From JAXHUH01 sp034211175 (GTDB lineage Bacteria; Actinomycetota; Acidimicrobiia; Acidimicrobiales; CAIXPF01), in assembly GCA_034211175.1 (NCBI GenBank), contig JAXHUH010000143.1:1-34510 (forward strand): a stretch of DNA of 34,510 nt, read 5' to 3'. Below, in pieces: positions 15,110 to 22,693 of the stretch. The translations under genes were made by a program, and so were the position numbers. The notes under the pieces are model-generated. The model was not told the DNA's origin and made no database searches. It saw only the letters and a list, made by a program, of their open reading frames with translations. Position 1 is the stretch's first letter; the number at the start of each line of letters is the position of its first letter.

Positions 15110-16236
15110 CGGGGCATGCGGTCCGTGCCGACCATGTGCATCGACTCGACGCGCTCGCCGGTGGCCGTGGACCCGGCCGTCGTCACGATCGCATCCGCGC
15201 TCTCCAGGGCCAGCGGCTGGTCGAGGAGGACCCGGAGCTGGCCGGTGACCGACACCTCGATCGGGCCGTCGACCTCGACGCGCTCACCGCCGGCGGACTC
15301 CGTCCGTGGCTGGTGCACGGTGGCGGTCGACGAGTAGCTGATCGACGCGACCCCGCCGTCGTCGACCGTCGTCAGCAGTGCGTCGTGGGTGACCTCGTAG
15401 GGGAGCCCGCGGTGGTGGCCGCTGAGCTGCGCCGTCCACCTCGCGCCCGCGCCGACGGCCCGGTCGGGCAGCGGCACGAGGCGAAGATCATCGAGCAGGG
15501 GCTCCGCGATCGGGGGCTGGCCGAAGACGTGGGTCGAGGCCGCCCGGCGCGCGACGAGCTCGTTGCGTCGGGTCAGGGTCAGCCGGTCGCCGCAACCCAC
15601 ACGGTCCTCCACGGCAGCCCGGCTCGGCGAGGTCGTGGCGTTGGCGGGCGCGGGCATCCCGTCCGCTCCGATGCTCGTGATCGACCCGCAGGTCAGCTCC
15701 ATCGTGAACCGCTCCTCGTCGGCGGCGACGACCGCCGAGTCCAGCTCGACGTCGATGGTGCCACTCCCGGGTGCGCCTGTCCCGCCATCCGGGTTCTCGG
15801 TGACCCGCACCTCCTCGCGGAGCGTGAGCTGCTGCGTGGTCCCGACCGTGGGGCTCAGTCGCAACGCACGCCGCGGCTCGTCGCCGGCGTCGTGGACCTC
15901 GATCACCGCGCGGCCGGGCTCGTCGAGCGTCGTCGGGCCGCCGGTGCGTTCGCCGCCGGTCGGGTCGGTGGCCCCGGGCGGCGGGCTCGGCGTCGCATCG
16001 GTGGTGGTCGTGGCCGTTGCGGTCGTCGCCTCGCCGGCCACGGTCGGGGTCGGCACGACATCGGAGGGCCGCGCCGAGGTGGTCTCACCCGTGGCCGTCG
16101 CTCCGACGGTGCCGACGTCGCTGCACGCGCCCAGCCCCGAGGCGGCGACGGCGAGCGCGGCGACGACCAGTGATCGGCGAACGCGCCGGTCGGCCCTCGT
16201 CCGCACGCGGCGGGGTGCGGCATCAGCGGCGACCAC
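15106..16236 (-). CDS. Lipoprotein, first gene of a paralogous pair
   Basis: A 376-aa protein from GTG 16236 (an internal GTG at residue 11 is also possible). An Arg-rich start, hydrophobic core and lipobox GLGAC (Cys38) direct export and lipidation. A Thr/Pro-rich linker (about 45-105) precedes a globular domain with EPRRALRLSPTVGT, GCGDRLTLTRRNELVARR and PLPDRAVGAGARWTA, all shared with the next gene. Cys in LTCGS and VGCGD may form a disulfide as in the paralogue. The pair overlaps by ATGA and must be one operon. Function unknown. Confidence 0.82.
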   Translation of the reverse strand: MVAADAAPRRVRTRADRRVRRSLVVAALAVAASGLGACSDVGTVGATATGETTSARPSDVVPTPTVAGEATTATATTTTDATPSPPPGATDPTGGERTGGPTTLDEPGRAVIEVHDAGDEPRRALRLSPTVGTTQQLTLREEVRVTENPDGGTGAPGSGTIDVELDSAVVAADEERFTMELTCGSITSIGADGMPAPANATTSPSRAAVEDRVGCGDRLTLTRRNELVARRAASTHVFGQPPIAEPLLDDLRLVPLPDRAVGAGARWTAQLSGHHRGLPYEVTHDALLTTVDDGGVASISYSSTATVHQPRTESAGGERVEVDGPIEVSVTGQLRVLLDQPLALESADAIVTTAGSTATGERVESMHMVGTDRMPR

Positions 16237-16314
16237 CCGGTGATGCTCGCGGTGATCAGGCGACCACGTCGAGCACCCCCGGACGACGCCCCGTCAGAAA
16301 CCGGCGCATCCGGT

Positions 16315-16339
16315 GGTCCCGGCGACCCACGCCGGGACC
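16315..16339 (-). terminator. Terminator hairpin downstream of bioY
   Basis: Perfect 9-bp stem GGTCCCGGC / GCCGGGACC with a 7-nt loop, beginning 10 nt after the bioY stop in the direction of transcription. No T-tract. The remaining bases of 16237-16349 show nothing else clear. Confidence 0.65.
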
Positions 16340-16349
16340 GGACGGCTGC

Positions 16350-16955
16350 TCAGTCCCGCCGCCCGACGAGCCCCCAGGCGGCCGGCAGGCAGGCGCCGGC
16401 GGCGAGGAGCTTGGCGGCGTCGCCGATCACGAACGGCGCGATGCCGATGTCGACGGCCTCGGCGGCCGGGATGTCGAGGTGGATCGCCAGCCACGCCGCG
16501 CCGAACAGGTAGATCACGGCGGACCCGGCGAGCATGGCCGGCAGGCTCGTGGCGATGTCGCGGTCCTGGTGGCGCTCGGCGAGGGCGCCGACGGCCGCCG
16601 CGGCGATCACGAAGCCGACGAGGTAGCCGGCCGTGCTGCCGGTCGCGGCTTCCCAGCCGCCGGTCGCCCCGTTGAACACCGGCAGGCCGATGGCCCCGGC
16701 GGCGACGTAGAGGAGCTGGGCGGCGGAACCCCGACGCCAGCCGAGCGCGGCCCCGGTGACGAGCACGGCGAAGGTCTGGCCGGTCACCGGAACGGGCGTG
16801 CCCGGGATCGGGATGCGGATCTGCGCGGCGGCCGCGGTGAGCAGCGCGGCGCCGACGACCAGGGCCAGGTCGCGCGTGCGGCTGCGGGTCCAGACGGCGT
16901 CGACGATCGTCGTCGGCGCCGGCGCCGGCGCGAAGGGTGCGGTGGCGGCGGTCAT
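16350..16955 (-). CDS. bioY: BioY, biotin-transporter substrate-binding (ECF S) component
   Basis: A 201-aa integral membrane protein. ATG 16955 is chosen because MTAATAPF leads directly into the conserved part; an AGGAAG stretch is about 14 nt upstream. Six hydrophobic segments follow, and the family motifs are present: IRIPIPGTPVPVTGQTFAVLVTGAALG, and AGAIGLPVFNGATGGWEAATGSTAGYLVGF, which line the biotin site. BioY captures biotin and works with the EcfA/EcfT energy module; no ecfAT genes are adjacent, so it may use a shared module or act alone. It is divergent from the catalase gene with a 257-bp intergenic region. Confidence 0.9.
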   Translation of the reverse strand: MTAATAPFAPAPAPTTIVDAVWTRSRTRDLALVVGAALLTAAAAQIRIPIPGTPVPVTGQTFAVLVTGAALGWRRGSAAQLLYVAAGAIGLPVFNGATGGWEAATGSTAGYLVGFVIAAAAVGALAERHQDRDIATSLPAMLAGSAVIYLFGAAWLAIHLDIPAAEAVDIGIAPFVIGDAAKLLAAGACLPAAWGLVGRRD

Positions 16956-17126
16956 TGGCTCGGGCGATCTTCCTGCTGGTCGTGTCTGTCGGTCCGTGCG
17001 CCCCCGCTGCACCATCCCCCCGGTGCCGCGTCCCGATCATGGCCGATGGACCTCACCCGATGCCCGTCCGGGTACGTACGAACCGCGAAGCGTCACTCAT
17101 CGCCCGGCCTGCTCGTCGGCCGGCGT

Positions 17127-17155
17127 TTGGATCGAGTCCAGAGTTGGAACACCAT
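17127..17155 (+). promoter_or_regulatory. Candidate catalase promoter with overlapping TGGA/TCCA dyads
   Basis: TTGGAT (17127-17132), 17 bp and CACCAT (17150-17155) could form a weak -35/-10 pair, 58 bp before the catalase ATG. The spacer holds three half-sites, TGGA-N5-TCCA-N4-TGGA (17128-17148), which make two overlapping inverted repeats. A Fur/PerR-type repressor, such as the one encoded at 18820, could bind here; this does not match a textbook Fur box. GTACGTAC (17073-17080) is a further short palindrome in this region. Confidence 0.4.
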
Positions 17156-17212
17156 CGGTGCCGGGCGCAGAGCGCGACGTTCCGGCGACGCCCGATCCGA
17201 CGAGGAGGCCAC

Positions 17213-18661
17213 ATGGCGAACATCGACCGTGCCGTGACGACGACGGATGCCGGCATCCCGGCACCGAGCGACGAGCACTCGCTGACGATCGGGCCGAACG
17301 GCCCGATCCTCCTGCAGGACCACTACCTGATCCAGAAGATGGCCCAGTTCAACCGGGAGCGCGTCCCCGAGCGGGTCGTCCACGCCAAGGGATCGGGCGC
17401 CCACGGGTTCTTCGAGGCCACCGAGGACGTGTCCCAGTTCACGAAGGCCGGGTTCCTGCGCAAGGGCACGCGGACCGACGTCTTCGTCCGCTTCTCGACC
17501 GTCGCCGGTGAGCTCGGCTCCGCCGACACCAAGCGGGACCCCCGCGGCTTCGCGATCAAGTTCTACACCGACGAGGGCAACTACGACCTCGTCGGCAACA
17601 ACACGCCGATCTTCTTCATCCGTGACCCGCAGAAGTTCCAGGACTTCATCCACTCGCAGAAGCGCCGCGCCGACACCGGCATGCGCGACAACAACATGCA
17701 GTGGGACTTCTGGACGCTGTCGCCCGAGTCGGCACACCAGGTCACGTTCCTGATGAGCGACCGGGGCACACCGCGGACGCTGCGCAACATGAACGGCTAC
17801 GGCAGCCACACGTTCACCTGGGTGAACGCCGGCGGCGAGGCCTTCTTCGTCAAGTACCACTTCAAGACGGACCAGGGCATCGAGAACTTCACCGACGCCG
17901 AGGCCGAGGCCATGACGGCCGAGGACCCGGACTTCCACCGTCGCGACCTGTGGAACGCGATGAAGGCGGGCGAGGCGTCCTGGACCCTCGAGATGCAGAT
18001 CATGCCGGTGGCCGATGCCGCCGACTACCGGTTCAACCCGTTCGACCTCACCAAGGTGTGGCCCCACAGCGACTACCCGCCGATCCGTGTCGGTCGCCTC
18101 GTGCTCGACCGCAACCCGGAGAACCACTTCGCCGAGGTCGAGCAGTCGGCGTTCGAGCCGTCGAACATGGTGCCGGGCATCGAGCCGTCGCCCGACAAGA
18201 TGCTCCTCGGTCGGCTGTTCAGCTACCCCGACACCCACCGCCACCGCATCGGGCCGAACTACCTCCAGCTGCCGATCAACCGGCCGCGCAGCGAGGTCGC
18301 GTCGTACAACCGCGACGGGCCGATGCGCTACGACAACCCCGGCGACCCGGTGTACGCGCCGAACTCGATGGGTGGCCCCGCCGCCGATCCCGAGCGGTTC
18401 GGTGAGAAGTTCCACATGGGTGTCACCGGCGAGATCGTCCGGGCCGCGTACACGGCCCACGCCGAGGACGACGACTTCACCCAGCCCCGTGCGCTGTGGG
18501 AGCACGTGCTCTCCGACACCGACCGGGCCAACCTCGTCTCGAACATCGTCGGCCACGCGAGCCAGGACGTCGAGAAGGACATGCAGAAGCGTGTCGTCGA
18601 GTACTGGACCAACGTCCATCCCGAGCTCGGCAACGGCGTCGCCGACGGCCTCGGCATCTGA
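17213..18661 (+). CDS. katA: Monofunctional haem catalase (clade III, small subunit)
   Basis: A 482-aa catalase of the small-subunit type, which breaks down H2O2 in the cytoplasm. ATG 17213 follows GAGGAGG at about 5 nt. The essential residues are all visible: His57 in RVVHAKGSGAHGFFE, Asn130 in LVGNNTPIFFIRD, and haem-ligand Tyr338 in RLFSYPDTHRHRIGPNY. The length and the absence of a C-terminal flavodoxin-like domain fit clade III. It is followed by a strong terminator and by a Fur-family regulator gene in the same direction, the usual partner in peroxide control. The symbol katA is by family resemblance. Confidence 0.95.
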   Translation: MANIDRAVTTTDAGIPAPSDEHSLTIGPNGPILLQDHYLIQKMAQFNRERVPERVVHAKGSGAHGFFEATEDVSQFTKAGFLRKGTRTDVFVRFSTVAGELGSADTKRDPRGFAIKFYTDEGNYDLVGNNTPIFFIRDPQKFQDFIHSQKRRADTGMRDNNMQWDFWTLSPESAHQVTFLMSDRGTPRTLRNMNGYGSHTFTWVNAGGEAFFVKYHFKTDQGIENFTDAEAEAMTAEDPDFHRRDLWNAMKAGEASWTLEMQIMPVADAADYRFNPFDLTKVWPHSDYPPIRVGRLVLDRNPENHFAEVEQSAFEPSNMVPGIEPSPDKMLLGRLFSYPDTHRHRIGPNYLQLPINRPRSEVASYNRDGPMRYDNPGDPVYAPNSMGGPAADPERFGEKFHMGVTGEIVRAAYTAHAEDDDFTQPRALWEHVLSDTDRANLVSNIVGHASQDVEKDMQKRVVEYWTNVHPELGNGVADGLGI

Positions 18662-18670
18662 ATCCCGACG

Positions 18671-18720
18671 TCACACCGGGGCGGCCGCACATCGGGTTGG
18701 CCGCGACCGCCCCGGTGTGA
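18671..18720 (+). terminator. Terminator hairpin after catalase
   Basis: Perfect 14-bp inverted repeat, TCACACCGGGGCGG (18671-18684) and CCGCCCCGGTGTGA (18707-18720), with a 22-nt loop containing a further GGCC/GGCC pairing. It begins 9 nt after the stop. No T-tract. It separates catalase from the regulator gene. Confidence 0.75.
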
Positions 18721-18775
18721 CCGATCTGCACCCCGAGAGGCCCGCCCGGACGGCGTTCGCCCGATGGCGTCCTGG

Positions 18776-18781
18776 TATGCT
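18776..18781 (+). promoter_or_regulatory. -10 element (TATGCT) of the Fur-family gene
   Basis: TATGCT is a good -10 hexamer about 39 nt before the ATG at 18820. It gives the regulator its own promoter beyond the catalase terminator. The -35 is not clear. Confidence 0.5.
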
Positions 18782-18819
18782 TTCAACCCGATTCGACCCC
18801 CGACCGTGTGCGTGATCCG

Positions 18820-19245
18820 ATGACGACGCTCCTCGAACGACTCCGAACGCGCGGCTGGCGATTGACCGCCCAGCGGCGCGCCGTGGCCGAGGCGTTGGGT
18901 GGCGCGGACGTCCATCTCACGGCCGACGAGGTCCACACGAGGGCCCAGTCGATCCTCCCGGAGATCAGCCGGGCCACCGTGTACAACACGCTCAACGAGC
19001 TGGTCGATCTGGGCGAGATCGGCGAGGTCACGGTCGGGGACCGGTCGAAGCGCTACGACCCGAACGTCGACGACCACCAGCACTTCGTGTGCGTCGACTG
19101 CGGGTACCTGCGCGACGTGCACCCCGTCGGCGTCGACCAGGTCCGCCTCGCCGGCACCGACGGCTCGGACATCGACGTGACCGATGTCGTGGTCGTGTTC
19201 CGGGGCCGCTGCGCCGACTGCGCGGCCGAGGCCGTCTCCGCCTGA
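18820..19245 (+). CDS. Fur-family metalloregulator (PerR/FurA-like)
   Basis: A 141-aa protein from ATG 18820; GTG 18808 would add four residues. Neither start has a Shine-Dalgarno. The winged helix includes RLTAQRRAVAEAL and EISRATVYNTLNELVDLGEI. The metal region has HQHFVCVDCG (H86, H88, C91, C94) and a second CADC (C131, C134), which form the structural zinc site. The position just after a catalase gene suggests a peroxide- or iron-sensing repressor that controls katA; Fur-type iron sensing alone is also possible. Note that the iron cluster at 27053 carries a DtxR-type box rather than an obvious Fur box. Confidence 0.9.
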   Translation: MTTLLERLRTRGWRLTAQRRAVAEALGGADVHLTADEVHTRAQSILPEISRATVYNTLNELVDLGEIGEVTVGDRSKRYDPNVDDHQHFVCVDCGYLRDVHPVGVDQVRLAGTDGSDIDVTDVVVVFRGRCADCAAEAVSA

Positions 19246-19273
19246 GGCCGCCGGGTCGGGCTGACGCCGCCGC

Positions 19274-20626
19274 TCAGCCGTCGAGACGCGGGCGCCCGGG
19301 GGCGCACGTGGCCACGAACCGCTCCGCCAGGTCGGGTCGTGCCCCGAGGTGCACGTGGAGGTAAGAGGCCAGCAGGCGCTCGTCGGCGTAGCCGCCCCGC
19401 GTCCGCCCCGTCCGCCCGTCGGCGGTGAGCGCCTCACCTCCCGGTTCGGTCGTCGAGTAGTGGAACTCGTGGCCCCGGAGCCCGGTGCGGGCCGGGCCCA
19501 ACGGGCTGGCCACCTCGATCGTCGCCGCCCGGTAGCCGAGCGTGAGACGATCGGTCATCCTCGCCTCGGCGTCGATCACGCCGGCCATCTCGTGCTCGTC
19601 GAGCCGCCGGGTCAGCCACAGCAGCCCCCCGCACTCGGCCCACACGACCAAGCCGCCCCGCACGGCCCGGCGGACGTCGGCGAGCAGCGGCGTGTTCTCG
19701 GCGAGCTCGGCCCCGAAGATCTCCGGGAACCCGCCGCCGGCCACGAGACCGTCGCAGCCCTCCGGCAGTGAGCGCTCGATGCACGGGTCGAACGGCACCA
19801 GCTCGGCGCCGGCCGCGGCGAGCGCCTCGAGGTTGTCGGGGTAGGCGAAGCTGAACGCCGGACCGCCGGCGACGGCGATGCGGGCGGATGCGCTGCGCCG
19901 GGGCGCCGGCGGGAGGGGCACCGTCCTCGCCGGAGCCGCGCGCGCCACCTGCTCGAAGCGGTCGAGGTCGGCGCCGGCCGCGAAGACCGCACCGAGCCGC
20001 GCGACCGACTCGGCGACCCGCTCGGGGTGCTCGGCCGCCGGGATCAGCCCGAGGTGGCGATCCCGCCACGTCAGCGCGTCGTCCCGGCCGAGCACGGCGA
20101 GGACCGGGACGCCGAGGGGCTCGAGCGCCCGGCGCAGCATGTCCTCGTGGGCGGCGCTGCCGACCCGGTTGAGCACGACGCCGGCGAGGCCCACCCGCTC
20201 GTCGTGGGAGGCGAAGCCGCGGACCAGCGCGGCCACCGACTGGCCCATCGACGACGCGTCGACGACGAGCACGACCGGCGCGTCGAGCAGGACCGCCACC
20301 TCCGCGGTCGACGACGGCGTGCCGTCGGCCGCCCCGTCGAACAGGCCCATCACCCCCTCGACGACGAGGACGTCCGCGCCGGCCGCGGCACGGCCCGCCA
20401 GTGGCCCGATGGCGTCGGCGCCGCACATCCACGCGTCGAGGTTGCGGCCGGGCCGGCCGGTGGCGATGGCGTGGTAGCTGGGGTCGATGAAGTCGGGGCC
20501 GACCTTGGCGGGTGCGACCCGCCGGCCCCGAGCGGTGAGCGCCGCCATCAGCGCGGTGGCGACGGTCGTCTTGCCGACGCCCGAGTGGGTGCCGGCGATG
20601 ACGAGGCGGGGTCCGAGGGCGGGCAC
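19274..20626 (-). CDS. cobB: Cobyrinate a,c-diamide synthase (CobB/CbiA)
   Basis: A 450-aa two-domain amidotransferase. The N-terminal ATP-binding domain has the P-loop GTHSGVGKT (12-20), KVGPDFIDPSYH and VEGVMGLFDG. The C-terminal glutaminase-like domain carries LVAGGGFPEIF, the catalytic Cys in WAECGGLLWLTR, and GHEFHYS. It converts cobyrinate, or hydrogenobyrinate in the aerobic route, to its a,c-diamide using ATP and glutamine in cobalamin synthesis. No other cob gene is in the window, so it stands alone here. GTG 20626 lacks a Shine-Dalgarno; CAGACT lies 7 nt upstream as a weak leaderless -10. No cobalamin riboswitch was seen. Confidence 0.92.
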   Translation of the reverse strand: MPALGPRLVIAGTHSGVGKTTVATALMAALTARGRRVAPAKVGPDFIDPSYHAIATGRPGRNLDAWMCGADAIGPLAGRAAAGADVLVVEGVMGLFDGAADGTPSSTAEVAVLLDAPVVLVVDASSMGQSVAALVRGFASHDERVGLAGVVLNRVGSAAHEDMLRRALEPLGVPVLAVLGRDDALTWRDRHLGLIPAAEHPERVAESVARLGAVFAAGADLDRFEQVARAAPARTVPLPPAPRRSASARIAVAGGPAFSFAYPDNLEALAAAGAELVPFDPCIERSLPEGCDGLVAGGGFPEIFGAELAENTPLLADVRRAVRGGLVVWAECGGLLWLTRRLDEHEMAGVIDAEARMTDRLTLGYRAATIEVASPLGPARTGLRGHEFHYSTTEPGGEALTADGRTGRTRGGYADERLLASYLHVHLGARPDLAERFVATCAPGRPRLDG

Positions 20627-20742
20627 CCGCCCGAGTCTGCCACTGGCGGCGCCGATGCCCGGACGGGGGCGACCGGCCGGTCGATGTCGGGGCCGCCGTG
20701 TCAGCCGGCTCGCCGACTCTTCGGGACGCCGACTCGTTCGAG

Positions 20743-20771
20743 TTGCTGCATCCCATGGTGTGCGTTAGGTT
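20743..20771 (+). promoter_or_regulatory. Promoter of the small unknown gene (TTGCTG-N17-TAGGTT)
   Basis: -35 TTGCTG (20743-20748) and -10 TAGGTT (20766-20771) have a 17-bp spacer on the plus strand. The -10 is embedded in a DtxR/IdeR-like box (20765-20783). Predicted transcription start is about 20778, giving a leader near 88 nt. Confidence 0.5.
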
Positions 20772-20783
20772 CGCCTTACTCAC
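20765..20783 (+). promoter_or_regulatory. Candidate DtxR/IdeR iron box
   Basis: TTAGGTTCGCCTTACTCAC matches the 19-bp IdeR/DtxR consensus TTAGGTTAGSCTAACCTAA at 14 positions, with a perfect left half-site. It overlaps the -10 of the gene at 20866 and lies 139 bp from the divergent cobB start. The regulator itself is not in the window. Iron control is therefore an inference from sequence resemblance. Confidence 0.5.
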
Positions 20784-20865
20784 GACGGGCGCGGCTCGGG
20801 CCGGTGTCGGCGTGGGTGGTCGGGTTCGGAGCGGCCGGGACGGGTCGGAGCGAGACGAGGGATCG

Positions 20866-21396
20866 ATGTTCACGAACGGTGCACCGAGAACGCCGGGGCC
20901 GACCGAGCTGCGCATCGCCGCCGCACTCGTCCACGCCGTCCCGGGTGCGTGCCTGCTCGTCGTACGCCATGACGGGCAGGTCGTCCGGGTATCCGCCGGA
21001 ACCGGGGCGGACCTCGACCCGTGTGCGTTCCGCTCGGCCGTGGCCTCGGCGGAGGCGGCGACCGCAGACCCCGCCGCCGAGATCGCGGGCCTCGACTTCG
21101 TCGGCGAGGTCGTCGACCAGGGGGGCGGCGTCTACCGCTCCCGCGCCGTCGCCGGCGAGCGGTGGTTCGCCACGCTGCTCTGCCCCGAGCGCACCCGGGC
21201 CGAGCTGACCGACGACCCGCCGGGCGCGCCCGCCGACGTCGTCGGCGCGTGGCTGGTCGGGGACCGTGCGCTGGCGGTCACCGTGGTCCGGATCAGCGCG
21301 ACCGCCCAGGTCGCCGACCCGGTGCTCGACGAGGTGGCCCGATGGGCCGCGGCGCGGTGCCTGGTCTCCGAGCTCGAGTCGCTCACCCTCGCGTGA
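20866..21396 (+). CDS. Small protein of unknown function behind a candidate iron box
   Basis: A 176-aa soluble protein with no signal peptide or membrane helix. ATG 20866 is preceded by GAGGG at 5 nt; the frame is open further upstream but with no better start. The sequence alternates short beta-like strands (ACLLVVRHDGQVVRVS, WFATLLCPE, ALAVTVVRISATAQV) with acidic/Ala-rich helices, a pattern that could be a small alpha/beta sensor or binding domain. Three Cys are scattered (AC, LC, RC). No family was recognised. The DtxR-like box in its promoter suggests expression under iron limitation. Confidence 0.75.
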   Translation: MFTNGAPRTPGPTELRIAAALVHAVPGACLLVVRHDGQVVRVSAGTGADLDPCAFRSAVASAEAATADPAAEIAGLDFVGEVVDQGGGVYRSRAVAGERWFATLLCPERTRAELTDDPPGAPADVVGAWLVGDRALAVTVVRISATAQVADPVLDEVARWAAARCLVSELESLTLA

Positions 21397-21414
21397 GCGG
21401 CCGGCGCGGCGGCG

Positions 21415-22548
21415 TCACGGGTCCGGCGTGAACGTCACCTCGATCATGCCCCCCGTGGTCAGCAGGCGGGCCGGCCCCCCGTTCCACACGATGCTGTCGC
21501 CGCTCGACCAGTAGGAGATCGGCACCACGGCGTCGTCGGTCGACCAGCGGGTCACCTCGACCCAATCACCGACCCGGAGCCCGTCCCGATCGATCGGCGC
21601 GACGGCGAGGAACACCTCGCCGAGGTCGTGCTCGAACACGATGGCGGCGACCGCATCACCGTCGTCGCTGATGCGTGCACCCTGGACGTCGCCCGGGTGG
21701 CCGTCGTCGGGGTCGAAGTCGAGGGCGGGCAGCGACACCGAGCGCGCCTCGCGGGCATCGACCACGTAGAGCTGGTCGGAGTCGATGGCGTTGCCCTCGC
21801 GGTCGACGAGACCGACGTCCCTGGTCAGCGCAACCGCGCCGTCGGCGGACAGATCGAGGATGCGCTGGCTCGCCCGGCCGACGCCGATCGTCGTCAGGTC
21901 GTCGTCGGCCGTCTCGAGGACGTGGACCGAGGAGCGCTCGCCGTCGGTCATCCACACCCGGCCGCCCGGGCCCCAGCGGGCCTGGGGGATCGATGCCGCC
22001 GGGAGTTCGGCCAGGGGGAACGCCGACAGCTCGCCGTCGCCGGTCCCCTCGGGATCGGACCGCAGCGCGACCACCGCATCCGGGGTGTCGGCCGAGATGC
22101 CGACGAGCTCGGTGCCGTTCGGTGCCCAGTCCCAGATGTGGCGTCGGGTCAGGTCGATGGTCGTGGCGGTGCCGTCGCCGAAGTCGATGATCGCCGCCGT
22201 GCCGTGGTTGCGGTCGGTGGCCACGATCGCCCGCTCGTCGGGCCGCCAGGCGACCGGGTCGGTCGCGTCGGTCACGTCGGCCTCGACGCAGATCGGCTCG
22301 TCCTCGCCTCCGATCGGCTCGAGGCACCAGTCGCCGCCCCGTGGGGCGACGACGGCCTCACCGCTGGGGCTGAGCGCGGAGCCGGCGGAGAGGACGAGCT
22401 CGGTGCGCACGAACGAGACGCTCACGGTGTCCCGGAGCCCGACCGTCGTGGCGCTGCCGTCGCCGGAGCCCCAGGGCGCGCCGCCGCACGCGCACGCGAG
22501 AAGGGGGAGGAGGGAGGCGCCCGCGAGAAGCGTTCGCCGCAACCGCAC
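21415..22548 (-). CDS. Lipoprotein with beta-propeller-like repeats
   Basis: A 377-aa protein. The signal peptide ends in LLAC (Cys19). The mature part has repeated blade-like segments, for example WRPDERAIVATD, WDWAPNGTELVGISAD, RWGPGGRVWMTDG, LDLSADGAVALTRD and ARISDDGDAVAAIVFE, each with the W-S/P-x-D-G-x-x-L pattern of TolB/WD40-type propellers. It is likely a surface-attached binding protein; its partner is unknown. GTG 22548 is preceded 6 nt upstream (minus strand) by CACAAT, a possible leaderless -10. A 28-bp direct repeat lies in its upstream region. Confidence 0.82.
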   Translation of the reverse strand: MRLRRTLLAGASLLPLLACACGGAPWGSGDGSATTVGLRDTVSVSFVRTELVLSAGSALSPSGEAVVAPRGGDWCLEPIGGEDEPICVEADVTDATDPVAWRPDERAIVATDRNHGTAAIIDFGDGTATTIDLTRRHIWDWAPNGTELVGISADTPDAVVALRSDPEGTGDGELSAFPLAELPAASIPQARWGPGGRVWMTDGERSSVHVLETADDDLTTIGVGRASQRILDLSADGAVALTRDVGLVDREGNAIDSDQLYVVDAREARSVSLPALDFDPDDGHPGDVQGARISDDGDAVAAIVFEHDLGEVFLAVAPIDRDGLRVGDWVEVTRWSTDDAVVPISYWSSGDSIVWNGGPARLLTTGGMIEVTFTPDP

Positions 22549-22586
22549 CGACCCATTGTGCGTGGCCGCCGCGCGAACGGCACCTT

Positions 22587-22642
22587 CTCACCGGGCGACT
22601 GAACATCGATCGGGCTCACCGGGCGACTGAACATCGATCGGG
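22587..22642. repeat. Exact tandem duplication of a 28-bp unit
   Basis: Two identical 28-bp units (22587-22614, 22615-22642) containing ATCGAT lie between the acyltransferase stop and the lipoprotein start, about 39-94 nt upstream of the lipoprotein GTG. They could be paired operator sites or a small slippage duplication. Confidence 0.8.
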
Positions 22643-22693
22643 TTGCGGGCCCGGGCGAGGGGGTGGGCGAGCGGGCCGGGGTGACGCCACCGA

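Noticed and set aside
7093..18619. Other long antisense frames, such as those opposite catalase and BioY
   Set aside because: They result from GC-rich codon bias and have no starts, ribosome sites or recognisable domains.
20630..20760. Possible cobalamin riboswitch near cobB (GCCACTG present)
   Set aside because: The short element is isolated; no B12 box or matching helices were found on either strand.
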